Of a stretch of DNA of 12,438 nt, positions 5,386-12,438 are shown piece by piece. The position numbers and the translations under genes are program-made. The notes beneath the pieces are model-generated. The model did not search any database. It saw nothing but the letters and a program-made list of their open reading frames with translations, and was not told where the DNA came from. The stretch's first letter is position 1, and each line of letters opens with the position of its first letter. The stretch comes from an uncultured Oscillospiraceae bacterium (GTDB taxonomy: Bacteria > Bacillota > Clostridia > Oscillospirales > Acutalibacteraceae), in the NCBI GenBank assembly GCA_900549945.1, contig URQJ01000039.1:1-12438 (forward strand), written 5' to 3'.

Positions 5386-7524
5386 ATGAACCTGATTCAC
5401 ATCGACGAAAACGGGCTGCATCTCGTTTTCGAAAAGAAAGAGGACGGCACCTGCAAGCTGCTGCATTTTTCCGCCCTGCCCTTCGACGAAGGCAAGATCC
5501 TTCGCAGCCGCGACCGCGAGACCGGCGAAAGCCGCATTAACACCGAGCGCTACAACGTGCTTGAGATCATGATCTCCGGCCAGAACCGCCCGGGCGAGCG
5601 CCACGGCAACAAGTATATCTCGACCTCCCCCGGCGACCGCATGCAGCTCGTGGATTTTGCGGACAAGCGCAACGCTTTCGGCCGCAAGCTGGAAATCCGG
5701 ATGCACGACGGTATCTGCGGCATCGACACCGTCTCGCACATGCAGTTTTACGACGGCATTCAGGCCGTGCGCTGCTGGACGAACGTGAAGAACGTCGGCA
5801 AGGAGCCGCAGGGGCTCGAGTACGTTTCCTCCTTCGCTTTGACCGGCATCGAAAAGGAGGGCCTGCTCTCCACCGACGACAAGATGCGCGTCTGGTACCC
5901 GCACAACGGCTGGCAGCGCGAAATGCAGTGGGAGAGCTACAGCTTCCCCGAGCTCGGCCTCGCGCAGTGCCAGCCCGCGGAGATCCAGCGCTCCTCCAAG
6001 GTGATCGGCGCGACGAATATCGGAAACTGGTCCACCAAGGAATACCTGCCGATGGGCCTGCTCGAAAATACGGAGGCCGGTTCCAACCTCTTCTGGCAGA
6101 TCGAGCACAACGGCTCGTGGCACTGGGAGATCAGCGACCAGATGGGCAGCTTCTACATCCAGCTCAGCGGCCCGTCCGAGACGGAATCGCACTGGTGGAA
6201 AAATCTCCAGCCCGGTGAGACGTTTACAACCGTGCCGGTGTGCGTCGGCTCCACGATCGGCAAATTCGACGACGCGATGGGCGAGCTGACGAAATACCGC
6301 CGTGTGATCCGCCGCAAGAACGACGACAATGAAAAGCTCTGCATCATCTTCAACGACTACATGAACTGCCTGTGGGCGAACCCGACGACCGCGAAGGAGC
6401 TCCCGCTGATCGACGCCGCGCACAAGGCCGGCTGCGAATACTTCTGCGTGGACGCGGGCTGGTACGCCGCGGGCTTCTGGTGGGACAATGTCGGCGAGTG
6501 GCTCCCGAGCTACGAGCGCTTCCCGAACGGCCTCGAGGAAGTCATGGACTACATCCGCTCGAAGGGCATGATCCCCGGCGTGTGGCTCGAGATCGAGGTC
6601 ATGGGCATCTGCTGCCCGAAGGCCGCGCGCGTCCACCCCGACTGGTTCTTCACCCGCCACGGCAAAAAGGTGCACGACCGCAGCCGCTGGCAGCTCGATT
6701 TCCGCAATCCCGAGGTTGTCGAGCACGCGAACGAGGTCATCGACCGTCTGGTCCGCGACTACCACGTCGGCTACATCAAGATGGACTACAACATCGAGCC
6801 GGGCATCGGCACCGAGCTGAACGCGGACAGCGTCGGCGACGGCCTGCTCGGGCATGAGCGCGCCTATCTCGCGTGGCTCGATTCCGTTTTCGCGCGCTAC
6901 CCCGACCTTATCATCGAAAACTGCTCCTCCGGCGGCATGCGCATCGATTACGCGATGCTCTCCCGCCACAGCATCCAGTCCACGAGCGACCAGGACGATT
7001 ACCTGCGGTACGCTTCGATCGCGGCGAACGCGCCCGCGGGCCTCACGCCGGAGCAGAGCGCGATCTGGAGCTACCCGATGAAGGGCGGCGGGCGCGAGGA
7101 GGCCGTGTTCAACATGTGCAACGCGCTGATGCAGCGCATCCACCAGAGCGGCCATCTCGCCGAGATCCCCGAAAGCGACTTCACACTCGTCAAGGAGGCG
7201 CTCGACTACTACAAGACGATTCGCGGCGACATCAAGGTCGCGCTGCCGTTCTGGCCGCTGGGTACCTCCCGCTTTACGGACACGTGGATTTCCCTCGGCC
7301 TCAAAACGGAGCACAAGGCGTACATCACCGTGTGGCGCCGCGGCGCGCCGGACGGCCGCTGTGTCCTGCCGGTCGATTTCCTGCGCGGCCGCCGCGACGT
7401 GAAGGTCAAGTGCGCCTACCCGGAAAACCACGGCACGGCCTGCGCGTGGAACGCTGCACAGGGCACGCTGACCGTCGACCTGCCCGCACCGATCTGCGCC
7501 CGCATCTTTGAGCTGGAATACTGA
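5386..7524 (+). CDS. GH36 family alpha-galactosidase-like glycoside hydrolase
   Basis: A 712-residue protein without a signal peptide, hence cytoplasmic. It has an N-terminal beta-sandwich (about 1-300), a TIM barrel (about 310-630) and a small C-terminal beta domain. Barrel landmarks include FCVDAGWY (Asp356), the nucleophile motif YIKMDYN (Asp467), ENCSSGGMR (Glu511, Cys513) and STSDQDDY, where Asp535 is the expected acid/base. Family knowledge predicts retaining hydrolysis of terminal alpha-galactosides such as melibiose or raffinose products, or possibly alpha-N-acetylgalactosaminides. The nucleophile motif reads KMDYN rather than the KWDxN of characterised enzymes, so the substrate is uncertain. 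The ATG at 5386 has a doubled purine-rich site (AAAGGAAAGG, 5369-5378), 7 bases away. No sugar transporter is adjacent. A HAD phosphatase follows after one base, forming an operon. Confidence 0.92.
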   Translation: MNLIHIDENGLHLVFEKKEDGTCKLLHFSALPFDEGKILRSRDRETGESRINTERYNVLEIMISGQNRPGERHGNKYISTSPGDRMQLVDFADKRNAFGRKLEIRMHDGICGIDTVSHMQFYDGIQAVRCWTNVKNVGKEPQGLEYVSSFALTGIEKEGLLSTDDKMRVWYPHNGWQREMQWESYSFPELGLAQCQPAEIQRSSKVIGATNIGNWSTKEYLPMGLLENTEAGSNLFWQIEHNGSWHWEISDQMGSFYIQLSGPSETESHWWKNLQPGETFTTVPVCVGSTIGKFDDAMGELTKYRRVIRRKNDDNEKLCIIFNDYMNCLWANPTTAKELPLIDAAHKAGCEYFCVDAGWYAAGFWWDNVGEWLPSYERFPNGLEEVMDYIRSKGMIPGVWLEIEVMGICCPKAARVHPDWFFTRHGKKVHDRSRWQLDFRNPEVVEHANEVIDRLVRDYHVGYIKMDYNIEPGIGTELNADSVGDGLLGHERAYLAWLDSVFARYPDLIIENCSSGGMRIDYAMLSRHSIQSTSDQDDYLRYASIAANAPAGLTPEQSAIWSYPMKGGGREEAVFNMCNALMQRIHQSGHLAEIPESDFTLVKEALDYYKTIRGDIKVALPFWPLGTSRFTDTWISLGLKTEHKAYITVWRRGAPDGRCVLPVDFLRGRRDVKVKCAYPENHGTACAWNAAQGTLTVDLPAPICARIFELEY

Positions 7525-7525
7525 G

Positions 7526-8323
7526 ATGACGGCGGCAGAGATCCGGCAAAAGCTGCAAGGCATCCGCTGCTTCGTGCTCGATATGGACGGCACGATCTAC
7601 CTCGGCGAGAACCTCTTCCCCTACACAAAGGATTTCCTCGCCGCCGTGGAAAAAAGCGGGCGCGGCTTCTGCTTCTTCACGAACAACAGCTCGAAGGATA
7701 CGGACACCTACCTGCAAAAGCTCGCCCGCATGGGCATTGCGGTCCCCCGCGAACGGATGCTGATCTCCAACGGCGTCGCGGCGGACTATATGCTCTCGCA
7801 CCACCCGGGCGCGCGGGTCTTCGTCCTCGGCACGCCGCTTCTGCGCCGCGAGCTCGCCGCTTTCGGCCTCGAGATCGTCGAGGATGCCCCGGACGCGGTG
7901 CTCGTCGGTTTCGACACGACGCTCGAATACAACCGGCTCGCAAAGGCCTGCGATTTCATCCGCGCGGGCCTGCCGGTGTACGGCCTCAATCCCGACCTGA
8001 ACTGCCCGACCGAAACCGGCTTCATCCCGGACTGCGGCTCGATCGCGAAGCTGATCGAGGGTTCCACAGGGCGCACGTTCCCGTTCTTCGGCAAACCCAG
8101 CCCGCTGACGCGCGCGTATATCTCGAAGCACACCGGCCTTTCGGAATCGGAGATTGCGATCGTCGGCGACCGGCTTTACACGGACATCGCGCTCGCCGAT
8201 AACAGCCCGATGTGCTCGATCCTCGTGCTCAGCGGCGAATCGAAGGCCGGCGACATCGGCACGATGCCCGGCACGCCCGACCTCGTTTTCCGCGACCTTT
8301 CGGAGATCATCCCCTACCTGTAA
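7526..8323 (+). CDS. HAD-IIA family sugar-phosphate-type phosphatase (NagD-like)
   Basis: The 265-residue protein has all four HAD motifs. DMDGT carries the nucleophile Asp19 and Asp21. TNNSS (residues 52-56) is motif II, FGKPSP supplies Lys190, and VGDRLYTD supplies Asp215 and Asp220 for magnesium. The long insertion between motifs II and III is the C2 cap of the IIA class (NagD, AraL, p-nitrophenylphosphatase types). These cytoplasmic enzymes dephosphorylate small phosphorylated metabolites, and several are broad housekeeping phosphatases; the substrate cannot be read from sequence. The ATG at 7526 lies one base after the alpha-galactosidase stop and has only a weak ribosome binding site, so coupling to the upstream gene is likely. 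An overlapping TTG at 7508 is a less likely start. A terminator follows 14 bases after the stop. Confidence 0.9.
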   Translation: MTAAEIRQKLQGIRCFVLDMDGTIYLGENLFPYTKDFLAAVEKSGRGFCFFTNNSSKDTDTYLQKLARMGIAVPRERMLISNGVAADYMLSHHPGARVFVLGTPLLRRELAAFGLEIVEDAPDAVLVGFDTTLEYNRLAKACDFIRAGLPVYGLNPDLNCPTETGFIPDCGSIAKLIEGSTGRTFPFFGKPSPLTRAYISKHTGLSESEIAIVGDRLYTDIALADNSPMCSILVLSGESKAGDIGTMPGTPDLVFRDLSEIIPYL

Positions 8324-8337
8324 ACGTAATACAGACA

Positions 8338-8382
8338 AAACGCCCGCAGGCTAACCGGTTTTCCCGGCGCCTGCGGGCGTTT
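8338..8382. terminator. Bidirectional intrinsic terminator between convergent operons
   Basis: A perfect 14-bp stem (8338-8351 with 8369-8382) is flanked by A-rich sequence on the left and TTTATT on the right. The 17-base loop can itself pair CCGG with CCGG. It serves the HAD gene on the plus strand. On the minus strand it gives GCGTTTTG after the aldo/keto reductase gene. Confidence 0.88.
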
Positions 8383-8450
8383 ATTGTTCTTTTGGGCCGC
8401 TTTCGGATGCATGCCTTTTCGTCGTTTTGTCCGGAGCGCTGCGCTTTCCC

Positions 8451-9593
8451 TTACCGGAAAGCCTCCTTCGCCTCGGCCATGCGCTCAACGACGGGCACGC
8501 CGAACGGACAGCGCGTTTCGCAGCCGCCGCAGGCGATGCAGTCCGCGGCGTTCGCAGAAAGGTTGTTGTAGTGCTCGCGCAGCGAGGCCGGCGTTTCCGG
8601 CTGCATCTTCGCGAGGTCGAGCAGCTTGTTGACCATCGCGATGTCGATGCCTGCGGGACACGGCGCACAGTGGCCGCAGTAGGTGCACTGACCGCTGTAG
8701 GCGTGCTTCGGCGCATTGACGAGCACGCTCGCGTAGTCCTTCTCCGCCTCCGACGCCGTTTCGTACGCGACGGTCGCATCGACATGCGCCGCCGAATCGA
8801 AGCCGACCATCACACTCGCGACGGCCGGGCGCGTCAGCGCGTAGTGCAGGCACTGCACCGGCGTCAGCGCCACGCCGAACGGGGACTGCGCCGCCGTGAA
8901 CAGCCGCCCGCCGGCGTAGCCCTTCATCACCGTGATGCCGACGCCGTTCTGCTCGCAGATGCGGTACAGCGCGGCGCGCTCGGGCACGATGCCGCCGAGC
9001 GCCTCGTCATACGTCTCCGCAAAGTAATCGTCGAGATTCTCCGTCGCCGGCACCATGTCGAACGCCGGGTTGACGCTGAACAGGATCATCTCGATCTCGC
9101 CGTGCTCCGCCGCAAGGCGCGCCACGTCGGGGTTATGCGTCGAAAGGCCGATGTGGCGGATCGTCCCCGCCGCCTTGAGGCCGCGCACGTACTCGATGAA
9201 CGCGCCCTGCATCACGCGCTTGAACTCCGCCTTTTCGTCGACGTAGTGGATCATGCCGAGGTCAATGTAATCGGTGCGCATGCGCGCGAGTAGATCCTCA
9301 AACGCGGCCTTGACCTGCGGCAGATCTCGCGTGCGGACGTACTGCCCGTTCTGCCAGGTGGAGCCGATATGCCCCTGAATGTACCACTTTTCGCGCTGGC
9401 CCTCAAGCGCTGCGCCGATATTCGCGCGCACATTCGGCTCGGACATCCAGCAGTCCAGAATATTGATTCCCTTTTCCGCACAGTAATCGACTACAGCCTT
9501 GACCTCCTCGGCGCTGTGCCGCTCGAGCCATTCGCCGCCGAGGCCGATCTCGCTGACCTGCAGGCCCGTTTTCCCAAGACTTCTGTAACGCAT
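8451..9593 (-). CDS. Aldo/keto reductase-fold protein with two C-terminal [4Fe-4S] motifs
   Basis: A 380-residue protein. Residues 1-290 are an AKR TIM barrel (start MRYRSLGKTGL, then IRHIGLSTHN). Two ferredoxin-like motifs follow: C303xxC306xxC309xxC312P and C352xxC355xxC358xxxC362P, expected to bind two [4Fe-4S] clusters. The canonical AKR tetrad is only partly present. Asp47 and His116 remain, but the Tyr position (five after the Asp) is Glu52, and the Lys of the usual TK motif is His75. It is therefore probably not a standard NADPH-dependent carbonyl reductase; an electron-transfer role in an anaerobe is inference. It is cytoplasmic. The ATG at 9593 follows AAGGA (9604-9608) by 10 bases. 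It lies 86 bases downstream of the DUF362 gene, probably in the same operon, and ends at a bidirectional terminator. Confidence 0.9.
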   Translation of the reverse strand: MRYRSLGKTGLQVSEIGLGGEWLERHSAEEVKAVVDYCAEKGINILDCWMSEPNVRANIGAALEGQREKWYIQGHIGSTWQNGQYVRTRDLPQVKAAFEDLLARMRTDYIDLGMIHYVDEKAEFKRVMQGAFIEYVRGLKAAGTIRHIGLSTHNPDVARLAAEHGEIEMILFSVNPAFDMVPATENLDDYFAETYDEALGGIVPERAALYRICEQNGVGITVMKGYAGGRLFTAAQSPFGVALTPVQCLHYALTRPAVASVMVGFDSAAHVDATVAYETASEAEKDYASVLVNAPKHAYSGQCTYCGHCAPCPAGIDIAMVNKLLDLAKMQPETPASLREHYNNLSANAADCIACGGCETRCPFGVPVVERMAEAKEAFR

Positions 9594-9624
9594 ACAATCA
9601 CATTCCTTTTCCGTTTATATGGGC

Positions 9625-9657
9625 GGGAGCCTCCGCCGGACATCGGCCAAGGCTCCC
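9625..9657 (-). repeat. Intercistronic hairpin between DUF362 and aldo/keto reductase genes
   Basis: A perfect 8-bp inverted repeat (GGGAGCCT, 9625-9632, with AGGCTCCC, 9650-9657) has an inner GCCG/CGGC pairing. No T-run follows on the minus strand. It is therefore more likely an RNA processing or stability element, or a partial attenuator, than a terminator. Confidence 0.5.
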
Positions 9658-9679
9658 CGTTCTCTCGCTGTGGATAAAA

Positions 9680-10546
9680 TCACGCGATTTCGATCAGCTC
9701 GTATTCGCGCGTGCCGTAGCCGAGCTTTTCCGCCGCCTCGATCGTGTGCACGCCGTTTCTCGACTCGATGCGCTCGAGCAGGTGCGCCTTGCCCGGGTCG
9801 TCCGACGCGTAGACGAGGTCGAGGCAGGCCTGATCGATCGCGATCGGGTCGAGCGAGACGAGCACGCCGATATCCTGCATGCAGGGGTCCTCCGCCACCG
9901 CGCAGCAGTCGCAGTCGACCGACATGTTCTTCATGACGTTGACATAGGCGATCCGGTCCTTGAAATACTCGACGACGGAGCCCGCCGCGTCCGCCATCGA
10001 TTCGAGGAACAAGTCGTGGTCGGCGGTCCAGAGCTTATCCGGATCGCCCGCACCGTGGATATACGCCTTGCCGAACGACGACGCGACGCCGATCGAAAGC
10101 TGCTTGAGCGCGCCGCCGTAGCCGCCCATCGGGTGCCCCTTGAAGTGCGAGAGCACGAGCATCGAATCGTAATTTTCAATATCCTTGCCGACGTAATTTT
10201 TCCGGATCACCGCGCCGTTCGGAACCGGCAGCTCAAGGTCCGGCCCCTCGGCGTCGAGAATATCAACCGCAAAATAGCGGCTCCAGCCGTGCTGCTCCAT
10301 CGTTTTTTTGTGTTTTTCGGTCGTGTTGCGCTCGCCCTCATAGGCCGTGTTGCATTCGACGACCGTTCCGCCGACCGCCTCGATCACGGGCTGCCAGAAC
10401 TCCGGCCCCAGAAAATTCTGGTTGCCCACCTCGCCGGAATGCAGCTTCACGGCGACTCTGCCGGGCAGCGCACAGCCGAGCAGGCGGTACATTTCGAGCA
10501 CCTTTTCCGGGGTGATCTTCCGGGTGAAATAAACCTTTGCTTTCAT
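9680..10546 (-). CDS. DUF362 domain protein of unknown function
   Basis: The 288-residue protein matches the DUF362 family (PF04015). VAVKLHSGEVG near residue 31 is the family's N-terminal beta strand. SHFKGHPMGGYGGALKQ (His134, Lys136, His138, Lys148) is its central signature. DCDCC with Cys212, Cys214, Cys215, then Cys222, precedes IGVLVSLDPIAIDQA. The domain is sometimes fused to ferredoxin domains, and the cysteine cluster could bind metal or an Fe-S centre; the biochemical role is unknown. It is cytoplasmic. The ATG at 10546 has a perfect AGGAGG (10554-10559) 7 bases upstream; in-frame upstream codons belong to the leader. It is the first gene of a probable operon with the Fe-S aldo/keto reductase, which suggests redox chemistry. 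Confidence 0.88.
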   Translation of the reverse strand: MKAKVYFTRKITPEKVLEMYRLLGCALPGRVAVKLHSGEVGNQNFLGPEFWQPVIEAVGGTVVECNTAYEGERNTTEKHKKTMEQHGWSRYFAVDILDAEGPDLELPVPNGAVIRKNYVGKDIENYDSMLVLSHFKGHPMGGYGGALKQLSIGVASSFGKAYIHGAGDPDKLWTADHDLFLESMADAAGSVVEYFKDRIAYVNVMKNMSVDCDCCAVAEDPCMQDIGVLVSLDPIAIDQACLDLVYASDDPGKAHLLERIESRNGVHTIEAAEKLGYGTREYELIEIA

Positions 10547-10569
10547 GACAAATCCTCCTGAGATTTTGC

Positions 10570-10643
10570 CGGCGGTCCTCTCCGCCGTCCGTAAAGCCCT
10601 GCCCTCCCGCGCACCGGCCTGCCCGGCCGCGCCGCGCGAGGGC
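10570..10643 (-). promoter_or_regulatory. GC-rich structured 5' leader of the DUF362 operon
   Basis: The 5' leader contains two predicted hairpins. The large one pairs 10601-10606 with 10638-10643 and 10609-10612 with 10634-10637 (2-base bulge), plus an inner CGGCC/GGCCG (10615-10619 with 10625-10629). The second has a perfect 6-bp stem (10570-10575 with 10582-10587), 10 bases upstream of the AGGAGG. There is no T-run, so it does not look like a terminator. I do not recognise it as a known riboswitch. Confidence 0.45.
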
Positions 10644-10658
10644 GCTCCTCTGTCTTTA

Positions 10659-10689
10659 ATTATATAGCTTAAACCAAACTGGAAGTCAA
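10659..10689 (-). promoter_or_regulatory. Promoter of the DUF362 / aldo-keto reductase operon
   Basis: On the minus strand, TTGACT at 10689-10684 is followed after 17 bases by TATATA (10666-10661), with an overlapping TATAAT at 10664-10659 (19-base spacing). It starts 13 bases after the CDF gene stop, and would give a leader of about 105 bases. Confidence 0.7.
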
Positions 10690-10701
10690 GCCCTTTTTGC
10701 C

Positions 10702-11877
10702 TCACGCCCCGTCCGTCGCGCCGCGGTCCACCGTGACCACCGCGCGGAGCTTCGGGTCGATTTCCAGAACGGCCTCGCCGATCCGCCGGCGGATCTCGCC
10801 GTCCGCATCCTTTTCCTCAAAGGGCACCGCGGCGTCAAAGACGACGTTCGTATGCGTCACACCCCAGACCACGCGGAAATCGTGCAGCGTGGCGGCCGGG
10901 TACAGGCGCCCGACCGCCTGCACCACCTGCGCTTTGAGCGCGTCGGTCCGCGCGTCACCGACCACGACCGGGTCGAGATGGATCACAAGGTGAATGCCGA
11001 GATCCCGCTCAAAATCGCGCTCAATGTTGTCGATGCGGTCGTGGCTTTCTAGGATGTCGCAGCCCGCGTCGACCTCGCAGTGCACCGAGGCGAAGCAGCG
11101 CCCCACGCCGTAGCTGTGCACGGTCAGGTCGTGCATGCCGATGATGCCTTCATACGCAAGGATCTTATCGCGGATCTCACGCACGAGCGCGCTGTCCGGC
11201 GCTTGGCCGAGCAGCGGATCTGCCGTGGAAAGGATGAGCTGCACGCCGGAGACGACGATGAAAAGCGCCACGAGCGCGCCCATGTAGCCGTCGAGGTTGA
11301 CGTGCGTCACCATCGTGACGACCGCGCCTGCAAGCACCGCGGCGGTCGCGATCACGTCGTTGCGGCTGTCGTTCGACGTGGCGAACACGGCCTCCGAGCG
11401 GATCAGCTTTCCTACCCGGCGGTAGAAAAGGCACTGCCAGAGCTTCATGAGAATGGAGATAACCAGCACGATCAGCGCCGCGGGCGTGAGCGTGTTTTCC
11501 TCCGGCGTCACGATCTTTTCCACCGAGGAGAGCCCGAGCTGCAGGCCGAGAAACACCACGATGAACGAAACGATCACACCCGAAAGGTACTCGATGCGCG
11601 CGTGGCCGAACGGGTGCTGCGCATCCGCCGGTTTGCCGGCAAGCTTAAAGCCGACGAGCGTGACAATCGAGGAGCCGGAATCCGTCAGGTTGTTGACGGC
11701 GTCCGCCGTAATCGAGACGCTGTTAAACAGCGTGCCGACCGTAATTTTCATCGCAAAGAGCAGAAGGTTCGTCACGATGCCGACAACGCCCGCCACGCGC
11801 CCGCAGCGCTCGCGCACCGCCGGGCTTTCCGTGTTCCGCCAGTCGCGCACGAACAGCCTTAAAATCAGATCAGTCAA
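10702..11877 (-). CDS. Cation diffusion facilitator (CDF) metal efflux transporter, probably Mn2+
   Basis: A 391-residue inner-membrane proton/metal antiporter. It has about six transmembrane helices in residues 28-220 and a long cytoplasmic C-terminal part. The metal site is visible. TM2 has ADAVNNLTD with Asn62 and Asp66, and TM5 has SNDSRND with Asp170 and Asp174. The HPFGHARIEY loop (88-97) is typical of the family. Zinc/cadmium CDFs usually have His in TM5, whereas an N-D/D-D set is known from MntE-type manganese exporters, so Mn2+ is the best guess. The C-terminus holds the usual dimerisation domain (about 222-305) plus a second, similar segment (about 308-391), which makes it longer than typical. 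The start is TTG at 11877, fixed by AAGGAG (11885-11890) with 7-base spacing. Confidence 0.92.
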   Translation of the reverse strand: MTDLILRLFVRDWRNTESPAVRERCGRVAGVVGIVTNLLLFAMKITVGTLFNSVSITADAVNNLTDSGSSIVTLVGFKLAGKPADAQHPFGHARIEYLSGVIVSFIVVFLGLQLGLSSVEKIVTPEENTLTPAALIVLVISILMKLWQCLFYRRVGKLIRSEAVFATSNDSRNDVIATAAVLAGAVVTMVTHVNLDGYMGALVALFIVVSGVQLILSTADPLLGQAPDSALVREIRDKILAYEGIIGMHDLTVHSYGVGRCFASVHCEVDAGCDILESHDRIDNIERDFERDLGIHLVIHLDPVVVGDARTDALKAQVVQAVGRLYPAATLHDFRVVWGVTHTNVVFDAAVPFEEKDADGEIRRRIGEAVLEIDPKLRAVVTVDRGATDGA

Positions 11878-11911
11878 CGAATCGCTCCTTCCAAAAACGG
11901 ATTAGACAAAA

Positions 11912-11942
11912 GGGGCAGAGCCCGCTTGCGGGGCCCTGCTCC
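11912..11942 (-). terminator. Probable intrinsic terminator of the VOC gene
   Basis: On the minus strand, a GC-rich stem (11942-11931 with 11923-11912, one mismatch and one wobble) is followed by TTTTGTCT (11911-11904). It lies about 20 bases after the VOC stop and about 35 bases before the CDF start, so the two genes are likely separate units or linked by partial read-through. Confidence 0.6.
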
Positions 11943-11960
11943 GATCTGTTTCGACAAATT

Positions 11961-12353
11961 TTATTTTACGCAGAAGAATTCGACCGTTTCGCCGCAGGCG
12001 CCGGTGCAGAACGCGATGCGCGCGGAGAGATCCGCGAGCGTGACGTCTTTCGGCTCAATCGTCACCGGATAGCCCGCCGCACGGACGCACTCGATGCACG
12101 CGTCGACATCCTTCGCGGCAAGCGCCAGATGCGCAAATTTGCCCTCGTCCGGCAGCGCCTCCTCGGCGGACACGGGGAGAACCTCGATGCAGCTGTTGTC
12201 GCCGGTGGAGATCATCGTGCAGGGGTAGCGCTCGTCGCCCCAGCGCCGCACGACTTCGAGCCCCAGCAGCCCCGTGTAAAATTCCATGACCTTGTCAAAC
12301 TGCTCCTTCTGCGGCTTCAGCGCCACATGGTGAATACCCTCGATCAATCGCAT
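11961..12353 (-). CDS. VOC (glyoxalase/bleomycin-resistance/dioxygenase fold) family protein
   Basis: A 130-residue cytoplasmic protein with two beta-alpha-beta-beta-beta modules. The candidate metal ligands of a glyoxalase I-like site are all present: His8 or His9 in GIHHVAL, Glu57 in CIEVL, His75 in FAHLAL and Glu125 in ETVEFF. YTGLLGLEVVRR in the first module is typical of the superfamily. Members include glyoxalase I, methylmalonyl-CoA epimerase, fosfomycin/bleomycin resistance proteins and dioxygenases. The substrate cannot be told from this sequence, and a lactoylglutathione lyase label would be too specific. The ATG at 12353 has AAGGA (12361-12365) 7 bases upstream; the in-frame upstream extension is GC-rich leader. 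A terminator follows. Confidence 0.88.
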   Translation of the reverse strand: MRLIEGIHHVALKPQKEQFDKVMEFYTGLLGLEVVRRWGDERYPCTMISTGDNSCIEVLPVSAEEALPDEGKFAHLALAAKDVDACIECVRAAGYPVTIEPKDVTLADLSARIAFCTGACGETVEFFCVK

Positions 12354-12438
12354 AACACATTCCTTCCCGCAGGCCCTCGGAAGGCGCCGCCCAAGCGCCG
12401 CGGCGCAGCGCACCGCAGCACGGCGGCCCGCCGATACG

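Noticed and set aside
5269..7593. Very long open frame (about 774 codons) on the minus strand opposite the alpha-galactosidase gene
   Set aside because: Its translation is rich in Arg, Ala, Val, Asp and His without family motifs, as expected from the antisense of a GC-rich gene. The plus-strand frame has clear GH36 motifs, a promoter and a ribosome binding site.
8427..9293. Open plus-strand frame opposite the aldo/keto reductase gene
   Set aside because: Low-complexity Arg/His/Ala-rich translation; the minus strand encodes the recognisable Fe-S protein.
9625..9657. Hairpin after the DUF362 gene considered as an intrinsic terminator
   Set aside because: No T-run follows on the minus strand, and the reductase gene downstream has no convincing promoter of its own, so read-through is more likely.
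9746..10561. Open plus-strand frame opposite the DUF362 gene
   Set aside because: It is an antisense shadow of a gene with clear DUF362 signatures; composition is Arg/His/Asp-rich with no ribosome binding site.
11080..11862. Open plus-strand frame opposite the CDF transporter gene
   Set aside because: His/Arg/Asp-rich antisense shadow without any domain; the minus frame has complete CDF motifs.

Overview
The window reads as chromosomal DNA from a GC-rich, probably anaerobic member of the Firmicutes, most likely Clostridia of the Oscillospiraceae/Ruminococcaceae type. This is inferred from strong AAGGAG-type ribosome binding sites, sigma-A type promoters, intrinsic terminators, some GTG/TTG starts, and the gene families present: a CpXC protein, a DHHW protein, an aldo/keto reductase with two [4Fe-4S] motifs, a DUF362 protein and a small DUF1492-like sigma-region-4 gene. 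There are no rRNA, tRNA, CRISPR, transposase or integrase genes. The codon bias toward G/C at third positions opens long antisense frames over nearly every gene; I treat these as shadows.

Left part (1-3650). The C-terminal part of a membrane-anchored DHHW/SGNH protein, likely involved in acylation of a surface polymer, enters from the left and ends in two hairpin terminators. Converging on it from the right is a three-gene minus-strand operon: a small acidic-tailed protein of unknown function, mnmA (tRNA 2-thiouridylase) and a CpXC zinc-finger-like protein. Positions 3518-3948 hold no convincing gene.

Middle part (3949-8382). A chloramphenicol-acetyltransferase-like gene (minus) and a two-gene plus-strand module diverge from a dense regulatory region (about 4600-4790). 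That region contains two well-formed promoters, several inverted repeats and a near-consensus Gram-positive LexA (SOS) box. The module is a 67-residue alpha-helical protein overlapping a 108-residue sigma-70 region-4-like DNA-binding protein. Together they look like a DUF1492-type protein split into two overlapping frames. Next, with its own good promoter, is an operon of a GH36 alpha-galactosidase-family enzyme and a HAD-IIA phosphatase, closed by a bidirectional terminator.

Right part (8383-12438). All genes are on the minus strand. In transcription order they are: a VOC-fold protein, a terminator, a CDF metal exporter whose motif residues suggest manganese, then a promoter and structured leader driving a DUF362 protein and the Fe-S aldo/keto reductase. 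The reductase has lost two of the four canonical AKR catalytic residues, so it is probably not an ordinary NADPH carbonyl reductase.

I do not see an unambiguous new system. The best candidates for follow-up are the possible SOS-controlled split sigma-like module (4747-5302) and the DUF362 / Fe-S aldo-keto reductase pair (8451-10546).
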